Source: Gemmatimonadota bacterium
GTDB taxonomy: Bacteria; Gemmatimonadota; Gemmatimonadetes; Longimicrobiales; Gaopeijiaceae
Length of the DNA stretch: 64,000 nucleotides
NCBI GenBank assembly: GCA_022560615.1
Contig: JADFSR010000011.1
Location: 1 to 64,000, forward strand
Reading direction: 5' to 3'
A program made the position numbers and the translations under genes. Of the stretch, positions 25,800 to 34,963 are shown one piece after another. The stretch's first letter is position 1. Each line of letters begins with the position of its first letter. The notes beneath the pieces were generated by a model that saw only the letters and a program-made list of their open reading frames with translations, searched no databases and was not told the origin of the DNA.

Positions 25800-27143
25800 A
25801 TGAAGGCGTTTTTCGCCGTGGCTGTGCTGGCGTGTGGGCTAATGAGCTACCACCCGGCACCCGCCGCCGCCCAGGCGGGTCAGGACATCTTCCCCTTCGA
25901 GACCCGCCGCTTCGAGCTGGATAACGGCTTGGCGGCCTATCTGGTCCGTGCGGGATCCCCGGGCATGTTGGCGTACGCTTCGGTGGTGCGTACGGGAGCC
26001 CGGGACGAGGTGGAAGAAGGCGTGACCGGCTTCGCTCACTTCTTCGAGCACATGATGTTTCGCGGGACCGAGAAGTATCCCAACTACGACGGCGTCACGG
26101 AGTCGTTCGGGGCCAACCGCAACGCAAACACGTCACAGGACCGAACCTTTTACTACATCGTGGCGGGGTCGGAATACCTGGAACTGATTGTCGATCTGGA
26201 GTCCGACCGCTTCCAGAACCTCTCCTATGACGAGGCGGGCTTTCGCACCGAGTCAGGAGCGGTGCTCGGCGAATATCAGAACAGCGCAAACTCGGCCTTC
26301 AGCGTTCTCGATCGTGGCGTTCGCGAGACGGTCTTCACCACGCACACGTACCGGCATCAAACCATCGGTTTCGAGGCCGATGTCCGGTCGATGCCCGACC
26401 GGTACGAGTATTCGCTCGACTTCTATCGGCGTTTTTATCGGCCAGAGAACGTCGTTCTGCTCGTGGTCGGAGACTTCGACTTCGACGAGGCCGAGGCTCT
26501 CATTCGTGACCACTACAGCGGCTGGACGGCCGGATACGTAGCGCCTTCGGTTCCGGCTGAACCCCGTCAAACGGCACCCCGCGAAGCCGCGGTGACCTAT
26601 AGGGGCAGGACACTGCCCATGATCACCATCAACTACATGGCTCCAGCGTGGGATCCCGACGACCGCATTACGGTAGCGCTCGAGCTGCTCGGCGGGATCG
26701 CCTTCGGCCCCAACTCGGACATCTATCAGAAGCTCGTCGTCGAGCAGCGCCGCCTTCAGACATTGCAGGGTGGCTTCCTCCTTTCGCGCGACCCGGACTT
26801 CATTCAGATCCTGGCGATGGTGTCGGATCCAGACGAAGTGGACGCGATCAAGACCGAACTGTTGGCCGAAGTCGAACGGTTTCGAGACGAGCTCGTGGAC
26901 GAGGCAAAGCTCGCGGATAGCAAAAGCGCGGCCCGCTACGGCTTTCTCATGGGCCTCGAGACACACTTGGGCGTCGCCAACTCGGTGTCGCGTGCCATCG
27001 TGAACACCGGGGGCCTGGAGGCGATCAACGACTACTATCGCACGTTGGCGGAGGTGACCCCGGAGGACCTTCGTGAAGCCGCTCGCAGGATTCTCGAGGA
27101 GCAAGTCCGTACCATCGTCACCCTCACGCAAACGGAGCGCTGA
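25800..27143 (+). CDS. Peptidase M16 (insulinase family), catalytic subunit, secreted
   Basis: 447 aa from ATG 25800 (GGAGG upstream), signal peptide ending 'APAAAQ' (25). The inverted zinc motif HFFEH occurs in 'GFAHFFEHMMFRGTEKYP', with the distal Glu in 'RTESGAVLGEYQN' downstream. The second M16 half has 'LPMITINYMAPAWDPDD'. This is the protease partner of a two-subunit M16 pair like bacterial PqqL/processing-peptidase types: the next gene, 3 nt downstream, is the inactive partner. Probably degrades peptides in the periplasm. Confidence 0.92.
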   Translation: MKAFFAVAVLACGLMSYHPAPAAAQAGQDIFPFETRRFELDNGLAAYLVRAGSPGMLAYASVVRTGARDEVEEGVTGFAHFFEHMMFRGTEKYPNYDGVTESFGANRNANTSQDRTFYYIVAGSEYLELIVDLESDRFQNLSYDEAGFRTESGAVLGEYQNSANSAFSVLDRGVRETVFTTHTYRHQTIGFEADVRSMPDRYEYSLDFYRRFYRPENVVLLVVGDFDFDEAEALIRDHYSGWTAGYVAPSVPAEPRQTAPREAAVTYRGRTLPMITINYMAPAWDPDDRITVALELLGGIAFGPNSDIYQKLVVEQRRLQTLQGGFLLSRDPDFIQILAMVSDPDEVDAIKTELLAEVERFRDELVDEAKLADSKSAARYGFLMGLETHLGVANSVSRAIVNTGGLEAINDYYRTLAEVTPEDLREAARRILEEQVRTIVTLTQTER

Positions 27144-27146
27144 GCC

Positions 27147-28724
27147 ATGAGCACGACACGAAGAACTCGGTGGGTCACTGGACCAGCGCTCGCCTCAGCC
27201 CTGGCGATATCAAGCCTCACGGCGTGCGGCGGCCCTGAAGCGCGGGAAGCCACGGCTCCCCAAGGAGCGATCGCCCTGCGGGAAGCGGAGTCGCCTTTCG
27301 TGGCCTTCAACATCTGGCTGAAGGTAGGGTCGCAGAACGATCCCGAGGGCAAAGAGGGACTCGCCGCGCTGACGGCGCAGCTGCTTAGCGATGGCTCCAC
27401 GAGCAGCGACAGCTACCAGGAGATCGTGGCGAAGCTGTTCCCCATGGCGGCCGGCTATGTCGCCTCGGTGGACAAGGAAATGACCAACTTTCGAGGCACG
27501 GTCCACACGGACAATCTCGAGGGCTACTACGAGCTGTTCCGCAACGCGCTTCTAGAGCCGGCCTTCGACGAGTCCGACTTCGAGCGCGTAAAGCTCCAGA
27601 TGCTGAACTTCCTCGAGAGAGGGAGGCGGTTCAACCGCGACGAGGAGCTGAGCAAGGAACTGCTCTACTGGATGGCCTACAGGGGCACGCCGTACGAGCA
27701 TCCGGAAGAGGGGTACGTCGAGAGCGTTCAATCGATCACCCTCGACGACGTGCGCGGCTTCTACGACGAGTTCTACGTCCGGAACAACCTCGTAGTGGGT
27801 GTGGGTGGCGGATACCCCGAGGGCTTTGTCGAACAGGTGCGTGCCGACTTCGACGCCCGGCCTGAAGGCGCGGTGCGGCAGGTGCCTCACCCGAACCCTC
27901 GGAAGCCCGACCGTGTCGAAGTTCTCATCGTGGAGAAGGAGACCGATGCGGCTGCCATCTCAATGGGCTTCCCGACGGACCTGGTGCGCGGCGGCGACGA
28001 CTTCTACGCGATGAAGTTGGTCAACTCTTGGATGGGCGAGCACCGGAGCTCGTTCTCCAATCTATATCAGGTCATCCGCGAAAAGCGGGGGATGAACTAC
28101 GGCGACTACACCTACATCGAACCCTTCCCGCTCGGCTACACAACGCAGGACAGACCGGTGAACGCCGTACGGCGCAGCAACCTCTTCGAGATCTGGATCC
28201 GGCCAATCTCTCTTACCGCACCCGGCAACCTGCACCAGCGGACCCTCTTCGCAACGAGGGCGGCCCTCAGAGAGCTGAACAATCTCGTGCAGCGTGGGCT
28301 AAGCGAAGAGGAGATCGAGCGTACGCGCCGTTTCCTCCACGACTTCAGCTTGAACTACGGCTCTACCGTGAGCCGTCGCTTGAGCTTTGCGGTGGACGAC
28401 GAGTTCTACGGTTTGGCCGAGCACGGGTATTTGCCCTCCATCCGTCCGGAGCTGGCCGCGCTGGACAGGGCGGCGGTGAATTCGGCCATCCGCCGGCATT
28501 TGGATTCCGACGGCATGTACCTCGTGTTCATCACTGCTGATGCCGATGCGTTGAAGCGTCTTCTGCTCTCCGGAGCGCCTACGTCCATCGATTATTCGGG
28601 TGAACCGTCTCTCGCGATCATGGCAGAAGACCAAGAAATCGCACGCTTTCCGATCGATGTGACGGAAGCGGACATCACGATTCTCGACATCTCTGAAGTC
28701 TTCGAACGTGCCTCGGGGGGCTGA
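27147..28724 (+). CDS. M16 peptidase-like non-catalytic partner, lipoprotein
   Basis: 525 aa. A lipoprotein signal ends 'SSLTACGG' (Cys27). The fold is M16 ('AFNIWLKVGSQNDPEGKEGL', 'SITLDDVRGFYDEFYVRNNL', 'YQVIREKRGMNYGDYTYI'), but the HxxEH motif is replaced by 'GLAALTAQLL', so it cannot bind zinc. In M16B systems such a subunit pairs with an active one, and the R/Y pair ('VIREKRGMNYGDYTY') helps bind substrate. Lies 3 nt after the catalytic gene. Confidence 0.9.
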   Translation: MSTTRRTRWVTGPALASALAISSLTACGGPEAREATAPQGAIALREAESPFVAFNIWLKVGSQNDPEGKEGLAALTAQLLSDGSTSSDSYQEIVAKLFPMAAGYVASVDKEMTNFRGTVHTDNLEGYYELFRNALLEPAFDESDFERVKLQMLNFLERGRRFNRDEELSKELLYWMAYRGTPYEHPEEGYVESVQSITLDDVRGFYDEFYVRNNLVVGVGGGYPEGFVEQVRADFDARPEGAVRQVPHPNPRKPDRVEVLIVEKETDAAAISMGFPTDLVRGGDDFYAMKLVNSWMGEHRSSFSNLYQVIREKRGMNYGDYTYIEPFPLGYTTQDRPVNAVRRSNLFEIWIRPISLTAPGNLHQRTLFATRAALRELNNLVQRGLSEEEIERTRRFLHDFSLNYGSTVSRRLSFAVDDEFYGLAEHGYLPSIRPELAALDRAAVNSAIRRHLDSDGMYLVFITADADALKRLLLSGAPTSIDYSGEPSLAIMAEDQEIARFPIDVTEADITILDISEVFERASGG

Positions 28725-28784
28725 CTGGGCGCAGCGGAATCGCAGAAGCGATTGCACGGCGATTCAGTCTTCTTCTGCCAGCCT

Positions 28785-28826
28785 GTTGACAGCGCCCTCG
28801 CAAGGAGCGAGGGTGTTGTCGTCAAC
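28785..28826 (+). terminator. Two-tier hairpin after the M16 pair
   Basis: Inner stem CCCTCGC (28795-28801) / GCGAGGG (28807-28813) with loop AAGGA, and outer stem GTTGAC (28785-28790) / GTCAAC (28821-28826). It lies 61 nt after the M16 stop and 170 nt before the cold-shock start. No T-run follows, so it may end the M16 transcript or be part of the cold-shock leader. Confidence 0.45.
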
Positions 28827-28893
28827 CCGAACGGGTTGCAACGATTCTGAGGAGAGGCAGCTGTTTCGTTCTTGGAGACCGCTGCTCTTTTCT

Positions 28894-28912
28894 TGTGACC
28901 ACGACGGTCACA
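28894..28912. promoter_or_regulatory. Inverted repeat TGTGACC-N5-GGTCACA upstream of the cold-shock gene
   Basis: Perfect 7-bp arms (28894-28900 and 28906-28912), 86 nt before the cold-shock ATG. As DNA it would suit a dimeric (CRP/Fur-like size) regulator; as RNA it forms a hairpin in a long leader. Which applies is unknown. Confidence 0.4.
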
Positions 28913-28997
28913 CACCGCGCGGAGGGTACCGCGCATATCGAGCAGTCGGCAGTACGTATCATCGTGGCTCCGACTTGCACATCCAAGGAGCGCATTG

Positions 28998-29204
28998 ATG
29001 CGTACCAAGGGAACAGTGAAGTGGTTCAACGACCAAAAAGGCTTTGGATTCATCACGCCGGAGGACGGTAGCAAGGACTGTTTCGTCCACCACAGCGCGA
29101 TTCAGGCAGAGGGCTTCAAGAGCCTCGCTGAGGGAGCCCAGGTCGAGTTCGACGTCGTTGAGGGAGCCAAGGGCCCCGCAGCGGAGAACGTCGTCGCTCT
29201 TTAG
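28998..29204 (+). CDS. Cold-shock protein (CspA family)
   Basis: 68 aa. RNP1 '[10 protein letters not shown]' and RNP2 'DCFVHHSAI' are present in a single OB fold starting '[13 protein letters not shown]'. RNA/ssDNA-binding chaperone in the cytoplasm. ATG 28998 has AAGGAG 8 nt upstream; an in-frame TTG lies just before. It stands alone with a 273-nt upstream gap containing two hairpins and ends in a strong intrinsic terminator, the usual layout for a post-transcriptionally regulated csp gene. Confidence 0.96.
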   Translation: MRTKGTVKWFNDQKGFGFITPEDGSKDCFVHHSAIQAEGFKSLAEGAQVEFDVVEGAKGPAAENVVAL

Positions 29205-29226
29205 ACGGCATTCGAAAGCGTAGTAC

Positions 29227-29265
29227 GCGGGCCGCTCCGATTCGTCGGGGCGGCCCGCTTTTTTT
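29227..29265 (+). terminator. Intrinsic terminator of the cold-shock gene
   Basis: GCGGGCCGCTCC (29227-29238) pairs with GGGGCGGCCCGC (29247-29258) over 12 bp with one G-U, loop 8 nt, followed by seven T (29259-29265). It sits 23 nt after the stop codon. Textbook rho-independent form. Confidence 0.92.
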
Positions 29266-29405
29266 GCGTGGCGCCGCGGGTGGTACGGTATTCGGTCCTG
29301 GATCATGCAAACCGGCGGCCCTATTTTCATCCACTGTGATTGTGGGGCCGGCGCACCTCCGATATCCCGTCGACTGCGCCGTCCCCTGGGGAGCCGGAGG
29401 TACCG

Positions 29406-32243
29406 ATGAACCCCCTCAAGACCCTTTCCTTCGTCTCTCTGCTCGTCTTGCTCGGTGCGCCCTTGGCGTCGCAGGAGAGCTCGGACCTCAAGATCGATTA
29501 CGAGAGCTATACGCTCGATAACGGCCTGGGCGTCGTGCTTCACGTGGATCGCTCGGACCCGATCGCCGCCGTGGCGATCCAATACCACGTGGGTTCGAAC
29601 CGCGAGGTGCCCGGAAGAACTGGCTTCGCCCACCTGTTCGAGCACATGATGTTTCAGTCTTCCCAGCACGTCGCGGAAGACCAGTTCTTCAAGAAGATCG
29701 AAGCGGCGGGTGGGATGCTGAACGGAGGCACCAGCAACGACAACACGACGTACTTCGAGGTCGTGCCGAACAGCGCGCTGGAAATGGTCCTCTGGCTCGA
29801 GTCCGACCGCATGGGATATCTGCTGCCCACCGTGACGGACGAAGCGTTCCTGAACCAGCAGGACGTGGTCCAGAACGAGAAACGCCAGCGCGTGGACAAT
29901 GTCCCCTACGGGTACACGACATACGTGACCGGCAAGCTGCTGTACCCAGAGGACCACCCATACAATTGGGACGTCATCGGGTCGTTCGAGGACCTGGCGA
30001 ACGCGACGATCGAGGACATCCAAGGCTTCTTCCGCACCTGGTACGGTCCCAACAACGCCACGCTGGTCGTGGCGGGTGATATCGATGTGGGGGAGACGAA
30101 GGCGTGGATCCAAAAGTATTTCGGTGAGCTGCGGCCGTCGCCTGCTATGGCCGACCCGGAGCCGCGTGCGGTAACCCTCACCGAGACCAAGCGCGCCTTT
30201 CACGAAGACAACTTCGCGCGCTCGGCGGAGCTGAATATGTCGTTTCCGACGGTCGAGCAGTACCACGCGGACGCGTATCCGCTTCAGCTACTAGGGCTAC
30301 TCATCTCGGATGGCAAGAGCGCTCCGCTGTACAAGACGATTGTCGAAGAGGAGCAGCTCGCTCCTTCGGCCGGTGCGTTCCAGCGCAGCCTGGAGGTCGC
30401 GGGCACGTTCCGGTTCCGTGTCCGGGCCTTCCCGGGCAAGAACCTGACCGACGTGGAACGAGCGGTTCACACGGCGCTCGAGCGCTTCGAGTCGGAGCGC
30501 TTCACGGACGACGACCTGAACCGGATCAAGGCGGGGTATGAGACGGGGTTCTACAACCGAATCTCGAGCGTGCTGAACAAAGCCTTCCAGCTCGCAGCGT
30601 ACAACGAGACCGCTGGTAGCCCCGGCTTCATCAGCGAAGACCTCGGACGCTATCTGGCGGTCACGGGCAACGACGTCTGGCGGGTCTACAACCAGTACGT
30701 CAAGGACAAGAACTACGTCATCACGAGCTTCGTGCCGAAGGGGCAGGTCGACCTCGTCGCAGAAGGCTCGGAGCGCTTCCCCATCGTTGAAGAGGCGATT
30801 GAGACGGCCGGCATCGCCGGTAGGGAGCGTGCCGCAGCGGGAAGCGCGGTAGCTGCCATCCCCTCGTCCTTCGATCGCTCGATTCAGCCCCCCATGGGCT
30901 CCATGCCGGAGATCACGCTTCCGGAGATCTGGACCTACACGTACTCGAATGGGCTCAGGGTCTTCGGCATCGAACACAACGAGCTCCCGCTCGTCCAGTT
31001 CGGGCTCACGATTAAAGGCGGCATGCTCCTGGATGACGCCGACCGAGTGGGCGTCGCCAACCTCATGACCGATATCATGATGCAGGGGACCCGGGACAAG
31101 ACGCCGGTCGAGCTCGAGGAGGCGATCGATGCTCTGGGTGCCAGCATCAACATGTTCACGGGCCGTGAGTCCATCACGATTCAGGCGAACACGCTGCGCT
31201 CGAAGCTAGACGACGTCTTTGCGATCTTCGAGGAGATCCTGCTGGAGCCTCGCTGGGACGCGACCGAGTTCGAGCGGCTCCAGCGCCAGACGATCGAGAC
31301 CATCAACCGACGCGGTGCGAGCGCGGCGGCGGTAGCGAGTTCTGTCTTTACCCGGCTCGTGTACGGCGATGATCACATCCTGGGGAACAACACATTAGGC
31401 ACCGTGGAGGATGTCGAGTCGTTCACCGTCGATGACCTCAGGCGGTACTACGAGGCGAACTATGCCGCGAACGTTTCGCACCTCACCATCGTGGGCGACA
31501 TCGCGAGGGATGAGGCGATCGAGCTGTTCCGACCCCTAGGGGAGAGGTGGAAGTCGAAGGATGTGATGTTCCCCACCTACGTGGATCCCACGCCGGCTGC
31601 TGAGCCCGCGGTGTATTTCGTCGATATCCCGCAGGCGAGGCAGTCCGAGATCCGTATCGGGCACCTGGGCCTGGCCTATGAAGATGCGGACTACTATGCG
31701 ACGAGTGTCATGAACCACGCGCTCGGGGGGAGCTTCAACGGACGCGTGAACCTGATCCTGCGCGAGGAAAAGGGCTACACCTACGGCGCGAGGTCGGGCT
31801 TCTCCGGGTCGAGCTACCCCGGCAGCTTCACGGCGTCAGCCGGAGTGCGGTCGAACGTGACGCTCGAGTCGGTCCAGATCTTCAAGGACGAGCTCGAGAA
31901 GTTCAGACAGGGCATCACCGCTGAGGAGCTCGCGTTCACCAAGGGCGCGTTGATCCAAGGAAACGCTCGCCGCTTCGAGACTCTCGGGGCGCTCAGGTCG
32001 ATGCTCACCACGATCGGGACCTACGGACTGCCTTTCGACTACATCAAGGACCGGGAGCAGGTGGTCCAGGACATGACGCTCGAGCGCCACCGGGAGCTCG
32101 CGAACATGTACATCAATCCGCAGCAGCTGATCTACCTGATTGTGGGTGACGCCGAGACCCAGTTCGAGCGCCTCGAGGAGCTCGGGCTCGGCGTCCCGGT
32201 CATGCTCGATAGAGACGGGAAGCGAGTGCCGGTCGTGTTCTGA
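29406..32243 (+). CDS. Large two-domain M16 peptidase, secreted
   Basis: 945 aa from ATG 29406 (GGAGG 6 nt upstream; the open frame extends upstream without support). Signal peptide about 1-22. The N-terminal M16 unit holds HLFEH in 'TGFAHLFEHMMFQSSQHVAE' and the distal Glu in 'QDVVQNEKRQRVDN'. The C-terminal unit (about 510-945) lacks HxxEH and carries 'ILREEKGYTYGARSGF' (substrate-binding R/Y). It is thus the fused version of the two-gene pair at 25800/27147. Predicted periplasmic oligopeptidase. Confidence 0.93.
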   Translation: MNPLKTLSFVSLLVLLGAPLASQESSDLKIDYESYTLDNGLGVVLHVDRSDPIAAVAIQYHVGSNREVPGRTGFAHLFEHMMFQSSQHVAEDQFFKKIEAAGGMLNGGTSNDNTTYFEVVPNSALEMVLWLESDRMGYLLPTVTDEAFLNQQDVVQNEKRQRVDNVPYGYTTYVTGKLLYPEDHPYNWDVIGSFEDLANATIEDIQGFFRTWYGPNNATLVVAGDIDVGETKAWIQKYFGELRPSPAMADPEPRAVTLTETKRAFHEDNFARSAELNMSFPTVEQYHADAYPLQLLGLLISDGKSAPLYKTIVEEEQLAPSAGAFQRSLEVAGTFRFRVRAFPGKNLTDVERAVHTALERFESERFTDDDLNRIKAGYETGFYNRISSVLNKAFQLAAYNETAGSPGFISEDLGRYLAVTGNDVWRVYNQYVKDKNYVITSFVPKGQVDLVAEGSERFPIVEEAIETAGIAGRERAAAGSAVAAIPSSFDRSIQPPMGSMPEITLPEIWTYTYSNGLRVFGIEHNELPLVQFGLTIKGGMLLDDADRVGVANLMTDIMMQGTRDKTPVELEEAIDALGASINMFTGRESITIQANTLRSKLDDVFAIFEEILLEPRWDATEFERLQRQTIETINRRGASAAAVASSVFTRLVYGDDHILGNNTLGTVEDVESFTVDDLRRYYEANYAANVSHLTIVGDIARDEAIELFRPLGERWKSKDVMFPTYVDPTPAAEPAVYFVDIPQARQSEIRIGHLGLAYEDADYYATSVMNHALGGSFNGRVNLILREEKGYTYGARSGFSGSSYPGSFTASAGVRSNVTLESVQIFKDELEKFRQGITAEELAFTKGALIQGNARRFETLGALRSMLTTIGTYGLPFDYIKDREQVVQDMTLERHRELANMYINPQQLIYLIVGDAETQFERLEELGLGVPVMLDRDGKRVPVVF

Positions 32244-32306
32244 TCGCGAGAGCGATCGGCTGGTGGACGGCTGAGAGCCCCGCAGCGTTGCTTGGCGTTG
32301 CGGGGC
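32242..32306. terminator. Two hairpins between convergent genes
   Basis: GATCGC-GAGA-GCGATC (32242-32257) is a 6-bp stem with a GNRA-type loop beginning at the M16 stop codon. GCCCCGCAGCG (32277-32287) pairs with CGTTGCGGGGC (32296-32306), 11 bp with one G-U. The second stem lies between the M16 gene (+) and the NHL gene ending at 32317 (-) and can serve both directions, though neither side has a strong T-run. Confidence 0.6.
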
Positions 32307-32316
32307 CTGGTCGGCT

Positions 32317-33516
32317 TCAATTTCTTCTGGGCCAGGTCGCTCCCTGGTGCCGCGGAGCGTCCCCGATCCCCATATAGACGAACTTGTGAAGCCGCCGACC
32401 CTCGTAGGTCTCGGTAGCATAGATATTGCCTTGCGAGTCCGTATCGATGCTATGCACCGCCTGGAACATCCCGGCATAGCGGCCGCCGGTACCGATGGTG
32501 GAGACCTCTTCCATCGTCTGCCGATCGATGATGCGGATCCGGGCGTTCTTCCCGTCGGCGATATAGAGGAAGCTCTGCTCCGGGTCGGGCGAGAAGGCGA
32601 TGTCCCAGGTCGATCCATCACCAAGCGTCTCAGGCGCGTAGTACGCCTCCCGAACGAAGGTGCCGTCGGTCTGGAAGACCTGGACGCGGTTGTTGGGGCG
32701 GTCGCATACGTAGACCAGCCCATCGTTCGAGGGCTCCGCGCAGTGGACCGGGGTACGGAACTGCTGCTCCTGGTACTGATCGGCGGACCAGCCGGTGCCG
32801 GCCTGTCTCAGTCCCTCGTACTCGTAGTCGTCGTCCGGCCGATTACCGTAGGCGCCCCAGTATCTCTTGATCTCCCCGGAGTCCATGTCGACGACCGCCA
32901 CTCGCTTGTTCGCGTACCCGTCCGCGAAGTACGCCTCGTTGGCCTCGAAGTCGAACTCGATATCCGCCACTCGTCCATAATGCTCCATACTCGTGCTGTT
33001 AGGGTCGTTCCCCGGCTCGCCGTACGTCTCGAGGTACTCACCCTGCTGGGTGAACTTGAGCACGTGGGAGTCGCCGCCTCCGTTCCCGCCGATCCAAATG
33101 TTCCCCATCTGGTCGATGCCGAGTCCGTGATTCGAGGCCGGCCAGACGTACTCTCCGGTCTCTGAGGGGCCACCCCATGCTCGGACCAGGTTCCCTTCGG
33201 GGTCGAATTCGAGGACCGGGGGCGCGGAGGAGCAGCACTCGGCGAGAGGGGGATCCTGGTCCGCACCGGCCTCGGCGCCGGCGACGCCTCGATGCACGAT
33301 GTAGACATGATCCTGGGCGTCGATGCTCACACCGATGACGGTCCCGTAGATCCAGGCGTTCGGGAGGGGCTTCGGCCAGAAGGGGTCCACCTCGAAGATC
33401 GGCGCTCGCACCGTCTGCGAAAGGGCCACGCCTTCGAGCGCTGCCTGCCCGACGCCCAGAAGCGCGATGGCCACAACGAGACCGCCGCCGATGATCAGAT
33501 TCCGCTGCCGGTTCAT
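32317..33516 (-). CDS. Secreted six-bladed NHL-type propeller protein (copy 1)
   Basis: 399 aa. A signal anchor at 4-26 ('LIIGGGLVVAIALLGVG') is followed by propeller blades: 'IYGTVIGVSIDAQDHVYIVH', 'NHGLGIDQMGNIWIGGNGGG', 'YVCDRPNNRVQVFQTDGTFV' and 'VHSIDTDSQGNIYATETYEG'. A Cys pair 'ECCSS' and 'HCAEPSNDG' are shared with the neighbour copy at 33542, which lies 25 nt upstream; the two share 'F.VD.FWP.PL' near the N-terminus and 'ADGYANKRVAVVDM', so they are tandem duplicates. Binding or lyase role unknown. Confidence 0.88.
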   Translation of the reverse strand: MNRQRNLIIGGGLVVAIALLGVGQAALEGVALSQTVRAPIFEVDPFWPKPLPNAWIYGTVIGVSIDAQDHVYIVHRGVAGAEAGADQDPPLAECCSSAPPVLEFDPEGNLVRAWGGPSETGEYVWPASNHGLGIDQMGNIWIGGNGGGDSHVLKFTQQGEYLETYGEPGNDPNSTSMEHYGRVADIEFDFEANEAYFADGYANKRVAVVDMDSGEIKRYWGAYGNRPDDDYEYEGLRQAGTGWSADQYQEQQFRTPVHCAEPSNDGLVYVCDRPNNRVQVFQTDGTFVREAYYAPETLGDGSTWDIAFSPDPEQSFLYIADGKNARIRIIDRQTMEEVSTIGTGGRYAGMFQAVHSIDTDSQGNIYATETYEGRRLHKFVYMGIGDAPRHQGATWPRRN

Positions 33517-33541
33517 CTCTTCTCTCCTGTTACGAACGTCC

Positions 33542-34744
33542 TCATCGGGACGCTGCTGGATAGAGCGCCCCTTGGTGCTCGGCCGTGACCAGACCCATCC
33601 CGAGGTTCACAAATCTCTGGACACGCCGCCCCTGCCCGTTCTCAGCCGTGTAGACATTGCCCTGCGCATCCACAGCCACCGCACCCAACTCGCGGAAGTG
33701 GCCCGGGTAACGTCCCCCGACGCCGAAGGAGGTCTGGAACTCCAGCGATGCTCGGTCGAGGATCATGACCCGCTCGTTCATGCCATCGGCGACGTACAGG
33801 AATCGCTGGTCCCGGTCCGGCGAGAAGGCGATGTCCGACACCGAGCCATTGCCCAGAGTGGCGCGCGCAAGGATCGCCTCGGTTACGAACGTCCCGTCCG
33901 TTTCGAATACCTGGATCCTATTGTTCCCCCGGTCGCACACGTAAACGAACCCGTCGTTGGAGAGCTCCGCGCACGTGACCGTGCGGAACTGCTGGGCGGC
34001 GGGAGCCGCGGGGTCGTACGGTCCGAGATCCGTGTCGTCGGGCGTGTTGCCATAGGCGCCCCATGACCGCTTCACCTCACCCGTGCTCATATCGAGCACG
34101 GCTACTCGCCGGTTGGCGTAGCCATCGGCGACGAACACCTCGTTCGCGTCTTCGTCGAAGGAGAAACCAGCCGCACCTCCGAAGCTGCCGGTGCTCTGGC
34201 CGACCTCACCGATCGTCATCAGGTGCTGGCCATCGCGTGAGAATTTGAGGATGTGGCTGTCCACAGTTGGCGCGGGCGGTGGGGCGCCGCCGCGGCCACC
34301 TCCACGACCTCCACGACCTCCACGGCCACCGCCTCCCCTCGCCACGCCACCGCCGATCCAGACATTCCCTTCGGGGTCGACAGCGATCGCATGGGGCCGC
34401 TCGGGCCACGGATACCCCTGATCTGGCTCGCCCCACTCACGGACCAACGAGCCGTCCGGGGCGTATTCCAACACTGCCTTCGTGGGCGTGCAGCAGTCGC
34501 CAGTACCGGTCACCGAGTTGATCTCGTTGCCCCGGCTGAAGCCGTCCTGGCGGGTCACGATGAGCACGTTGCCGTCGGGGGCCACGGTTACACCCGACAC
34601 CGGTCCCAGGATGTTCGGATAGTCCAACGGCATGGGCCAAAAAGCGTCCACCTCGAAGGTCGGGACCTGGCCGTCGTCGTCAGTGCAACCGACGCTCAGG
34701 CCGACCAGCAGCGCCGCGACCGCCCCCTCGACGATCAGTCTCAT
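33542..34744 (-). CDS. NHL-type propeller lipoprotein (copy 2) with Gly/Arg-rich insert
   Basis: 400 aa from ATG 34744 (AAGGAG upstream). The lipoprotein signal ends 'VGLSVGCTDDD' (Cys20). Propeller blades match copy 1 in order ('VSGVTVAPDGNVLIVTRQ', 'PHAIAVDPEGNVWIGGG', 'YVCDRGNNRIQVFETDGTFV', 'LGAVAVDAQGNVYTAENGQG'). After the second blade comes 'ARGGGGRGGRGGRGGGRGGA' and a Pro run, absent from copy 1; the DNA (about 34270-34345) is a near-tandem CCACGACCT/CCACC array. First gene of the two-gene minus-strand unit. Confidence 0.88.
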   Translation of the reverse strand: MRLIVEGAVAALLVGLSVGCTDDDGQVPTFEVDAFWPMPLDYPNILGPVSGVTVAPDGNVLIVTRQDGFSRGNEINSVTGTGDCCTPTKAVLEYAPDGSLVREWGEPDQGYPWPERPHAIAVDPEGNVWIGGGVARGGGGRGGRGGRGGGRGGAPPPAPTVDSHILKFSRDGQHLMTIGEVGQSTGSFGGAAGFSFDEDANEVFVADGYANRRVAVLDMSTGEVKRSWGAYGNTPDDTDLGPYDPAAPAAQQFRTVTCAELSNDGFVYVCDRGNNRIQVFETDGTFVTEAILARATLGNGSVSDIAFSPDRDQRFLYVADGMNERVMILDRASLEFQTSFGVGGRYPGHFRELGAVAVDAQGNVYTAENGQGRRVQRFVNLGMGLVTAEHQGALYPAASR

Positions 34745-34963
34745 CGGTCTCTCCTTGTGCTCATGTGACTTCCCCATGGTCCTTGGGCCGGGAACAGTAG
34801 GCGACACTCCGGCATCCGTCCAGGATGACCCGGGCCGGTGGTTCGCGTCACTGCCCGCGCGGCCCGATGAAACGGTAGGACAGCCCTTTCCTCCCGATCA
34901 ACGGGGGGCTCTCTTGCGGTGTCCCCGAGAAGAGGAAGCCTGCCCCACCAGGTGGAGGAGTAC

